Below are positions 62,119 to 64,000 of a stretch of 64,000 bases of DNA, piece after piece. The notes below the pieces were generated by a model that worked only from the letters and a program-made list of their open reading frames with translations, was not told where the DNA came from and did not search any database. Numbering within the stretch: the first letter of the stretch is position 1; each line of letters starts with the position of its first letter. The stretch is from Prochlorococcus sp. AG-347-J21 (GTDB taxonomy: Bacteria; Cyanobacteriota; Cyanobacteriia; PCC-6307; Cyanobiaceae), in contig QCBX01000002.1 of the NCBI GenBank assembly GCA_003281455.1, forward strand, positions 1-64,000, given 5' to 3'. A program made the translations under genes and the position numbers.

Positions 62119-64000
62119 TCAGGAGTTGCCCTGATTCTTGGAAATGATAGCTTCAGCAACATTACGAGGAACTTCCTCATAATTTGCGAACTCCATTGAG
62201 AATATACCCCGACCTTGAGTCATAGATCGGAGTTGAGTAGCATAACCGAACATTTCGGCTAAGGGCACTTTGGCCTGTACCTTAGACAATCCATCATCGA
62301 CAGATTGTCCTTCTACTTGACCTCTTCTAGAAGAGAGATCACCAATTACAGATCCAAGAAAGTCATCGGGACTTTCGACCTCAACTTTCATCATAGGCTC
62401 TAAGAGGACAGGATTGCATTTTTTAACCCCATCTTTAAAAGCCATGGAACCTGCAATTTTGAAGGCCATTTCAGATGAGTCTACATCGTGGAATGAACCA
62501 TCGACTAGTGTTACTTTTACATCAATGAGTGGATAACCGGCAAGAACACCAGATTCACAGGTTTCTTTCATTCCATTAGATGCAGGACCAATGAATTCTT
62601 TCGGTACAGATCCACCAACAATTTTGTTAACAAATTCAAACCCTTTACCAACTTCAGCAGGTTCCATTTCAATTATTACATGGCCATATTGACCTTTTCC
62701 TCCAGTTTGTCTTGCGTATTTACCTTCACCTCTAGAACTTGACCTTATTGTCTCTCTGTATGAAACCTGAGGGGCTCCTATATTAGCTTCGACTTTAAAT
62801 TCCCTCAACATTCGGTCAACAAGGATTTCTAAGTGCAGCTCACCCATCCCAGCAATTACAGTTTGATTTGTTTCAGGATCAGTACTTACCCTAAAGGTTG
62901 GATCCTCTTCAGACAAAGCAGTTAAAGCTTTTGATAATTTTTCCATATCCCCTTTAGTTTTTGGCTCAACAGCCACTGATATAACTGGTTCTGGGATGAA
63001 CAATGTCTCCAATACTATGGGATCTTCTGTATTACATAAAGTGTCACCAGTTGTTGTGTTCTTAAGACCTAAGACAGCTCCTAAATCTCCAGCCCTCAAT
63101 TCATCAACTTCTTCTCTTTCATCAGCTTTTAGAATTACTAACCTAGAAATTCTCTCTTTAGAATCTTTGGTTGAATTCATAACATAACTTCCTTTTGAAA
63201 GAACACCAGAATACATCCTTACAAAAGTTAATTTCCCATAAGGGTCTGACATTACTTTGAAAGCTAATGCACTAAAAGGAGCATTATCATCGGACGGTCT
63301 TACATCTTCTTTACCACTTGGTAAAACACCTTGTATTGGTTTTACGTCAACTGGAGCTGGCAAGTAATCGACAACAGCATCTAAAACAAGTTGCACACCT
63401 TTATTCTTAAAAGCTGAACCGCATAGTACTGGAACTAATCCATGTTTTAAAACACCCTCCCTTATTCCTTTTTTTAGTTGATCTTCAGATAATTCTCCTG
63501 TTTCAAGGAATATTTCAATTAACTCTTCGTCATTTTCTGCAACACTCTCCATCAACTTATATCTCCACTCAGTAGCTTCATCCTCCATTTCAGACGGAAT
63601 TGGTGCTTCTTCGATATCAGTACCTAGGTCATTTTTGTAGAGATATGCTTTATTGGCTACTAAATCAATGATGCCTGTGAGATCTCCTTCAGCTCCTATA
63701 GGAAGCTGAATTGGGAGTGCGTTTGCTTTTAGTCTATCTTTAATTTGTTTATTAACCTTTAGAAAATCTGCACCAGTTCTGTCCATTTTGTTAACAAAAA
63801 CCATTCTTGGGACAGAGTATCTATCTGCTTGACGCCAAACTGTTTCAGATTGAGGTTGAACTCCACCAACTGCGCAAAATACAGCTATTACACCATCCAA
63901 GACCCGCATTGATCTTTCCACTTCAATAGTAAAATCAACGTGTCCAGGAGTATCGATAATATTAATTCTGTGATCTTGCCAACTAGTAGATATTGCAGCA
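62119..64000 (-). CDS. fusA: Translation elongation factor G, C-terminal part (start outside window)
   Basis: Ribosome translocase. The frame is open to the window edge, so the ATG at 63921 is internal; the P-loop lies beyond the edge. Visible are [20 protein letters not shown] (G3, at about 63947), [11 protein letters not shown] (G4), domain II, and domains III-V ([44 protein letters not shown]). The order fusA-tufA-rpsJ is the conserved str operon end. Confidence 0.98.
   Translation of the reverse strand, partial: AAISTSWQDHRINIIDTPGHVDFTIEVERSMRVLDGVIAVFCAVGGVQPQSETVWRQADRYSVPRMVFVNKMDRTGADFLKVNKQIKDRLKANALPIQLPIGAEGDLTGIIDLVANKAYLYKNDLGTDIEEAPIPSEMEDEATEWRYKLMESVAENDEELIEIFLETGELSEDQLKKGIREGVLKHGLVPVLCGSAFKNKGVQLVLDAVVDYLPAPVDVKPIQGVLPSGKEDVRPSDDNAPFSALAFKVMSDPYGKLTFVRMYSGVLSKGSYVMNSTKDSKERISRLVILKADEREEVDELRAGDLGAVLGLKNTTTGDTLCNTEDPIVLETLFIPEPVISVAVEPKTKGDMEKLSKALTALSEEDPTFRVSTDPETNQTVIAGMGELHLEILVDRMLREFKVEANIGAPQVSYRETIRSSSRGEGKYARQTGGKGQYGHVIIEMEPAEVGKGFEFVNKIVGGSVPKEFIGPASNGMKETCESGVLAGYPLIDVKVTLVDGSFHDVDSSEMAFKIAGSMAFKDGVKKCNPVLLEPMMKVEVESPDDFLGSVIGDLSSRRGQVEGQSVDDGLSKVQAKVPLAEMFGYATQLRSMTQGRGIFSMEFANYEEVPRNVAEAIISKNQGNS

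Overview
The window is an AT-rich (roughly 30% GC by eye), gene-dense bacterial chromosome segment. Its content and order point to a marine picocyanobacterium, most probably high-light-adapted Prochlorococcus. The evidence is: beta-prime RNA polymerase split into rpoC1 and rpoC2; an ATP synthase operon with both b and b-prime subunits but no beta or epsilon gene; a small high-light-inducible (Hli) protein; Ycf35/DUF1257 and DUF2997 proteins; the System II cytochrome c genes ccdA and ccs1; a tocopherol-pathway methyltransferase with a cyanobacterial N-terminal membrane anchor; and a biotin cluster carrying the picocyanobacterial esterase bioK. Strain assignment is not possible by eye. I saw no mobile element, prophage, CRISPR array or rRNA. 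There is one tRNA.

Layout. 1-1622: 3' part of nadE (cut by the window edge). 1619-3219 (-): a frame-disrupted DUF3326 gene, a small unknown gene and a plant-type 2Fe-2S ferredoxin. 3236-8970 (-): ATP synthase operon atpI-B-E-F'-F-H-A-G. 9236-12497 (+): ftsW, then ccdA-ccs1; queF follows convergently. 13094-13702 (+): a small unknown gene and glnB (PII), ending at a shared terminator with tlyA. 14799-17528 (+): purB and fumC. 17540-20266 (-): a large SKI2-like helicase. 20406-24973 (+): the biotin cluster bioF-bioK-bioC-bioD-bioA. 24982-30846: DUF3143, J-domain protein, rsmG, aldo/keto reductase, ferredoxin, Ycf35-like, DUF2997, HEAT-repeat protein, a small membrane protein and rlmN. 30877-40452 (-): hli, rpoC2, rpoC1, rpoB. 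40676-41795 (-): tatD and rpsT. 41916-45089: hisD, rpiA, HtrA-type protease. 45248-50812 (+): rimP-nusA-ylxR-infB. 50817-54705: DUF3493, tRNA-Thr(CGT), a B12-type radical SAM protein, clpS, dapL. 55005-58801: rne-rnhB, DUF1997, pheA. 58803-64000 (-): MPBQ/MSBQ-type methyltransferase, LON-domain protein, rpsJ, tufA and the 3' part of fusA.

Functionally this is almost entirely core genome: energy conversion, transcription and translation machinery, cofactor synthesis (NAD, biotin, queuosine) and nitrogen signalling. No island-like region or obvious new defence or metabolic system is present. The points that deserve a second look are mostly small scale: a homopolymer frameshift in the DUF3326 gene; a possible leader peptide whose stop overlaps the rpoB start; RNase E's C-terminal arginine-rich peptide being encoded in DNA shared with the start of rnhB; a PII protein with Phe in place of Tyr51; three very short reading frames (one a clear Hli protein); and several strong hairpins at gene ends or ahead of start codons.
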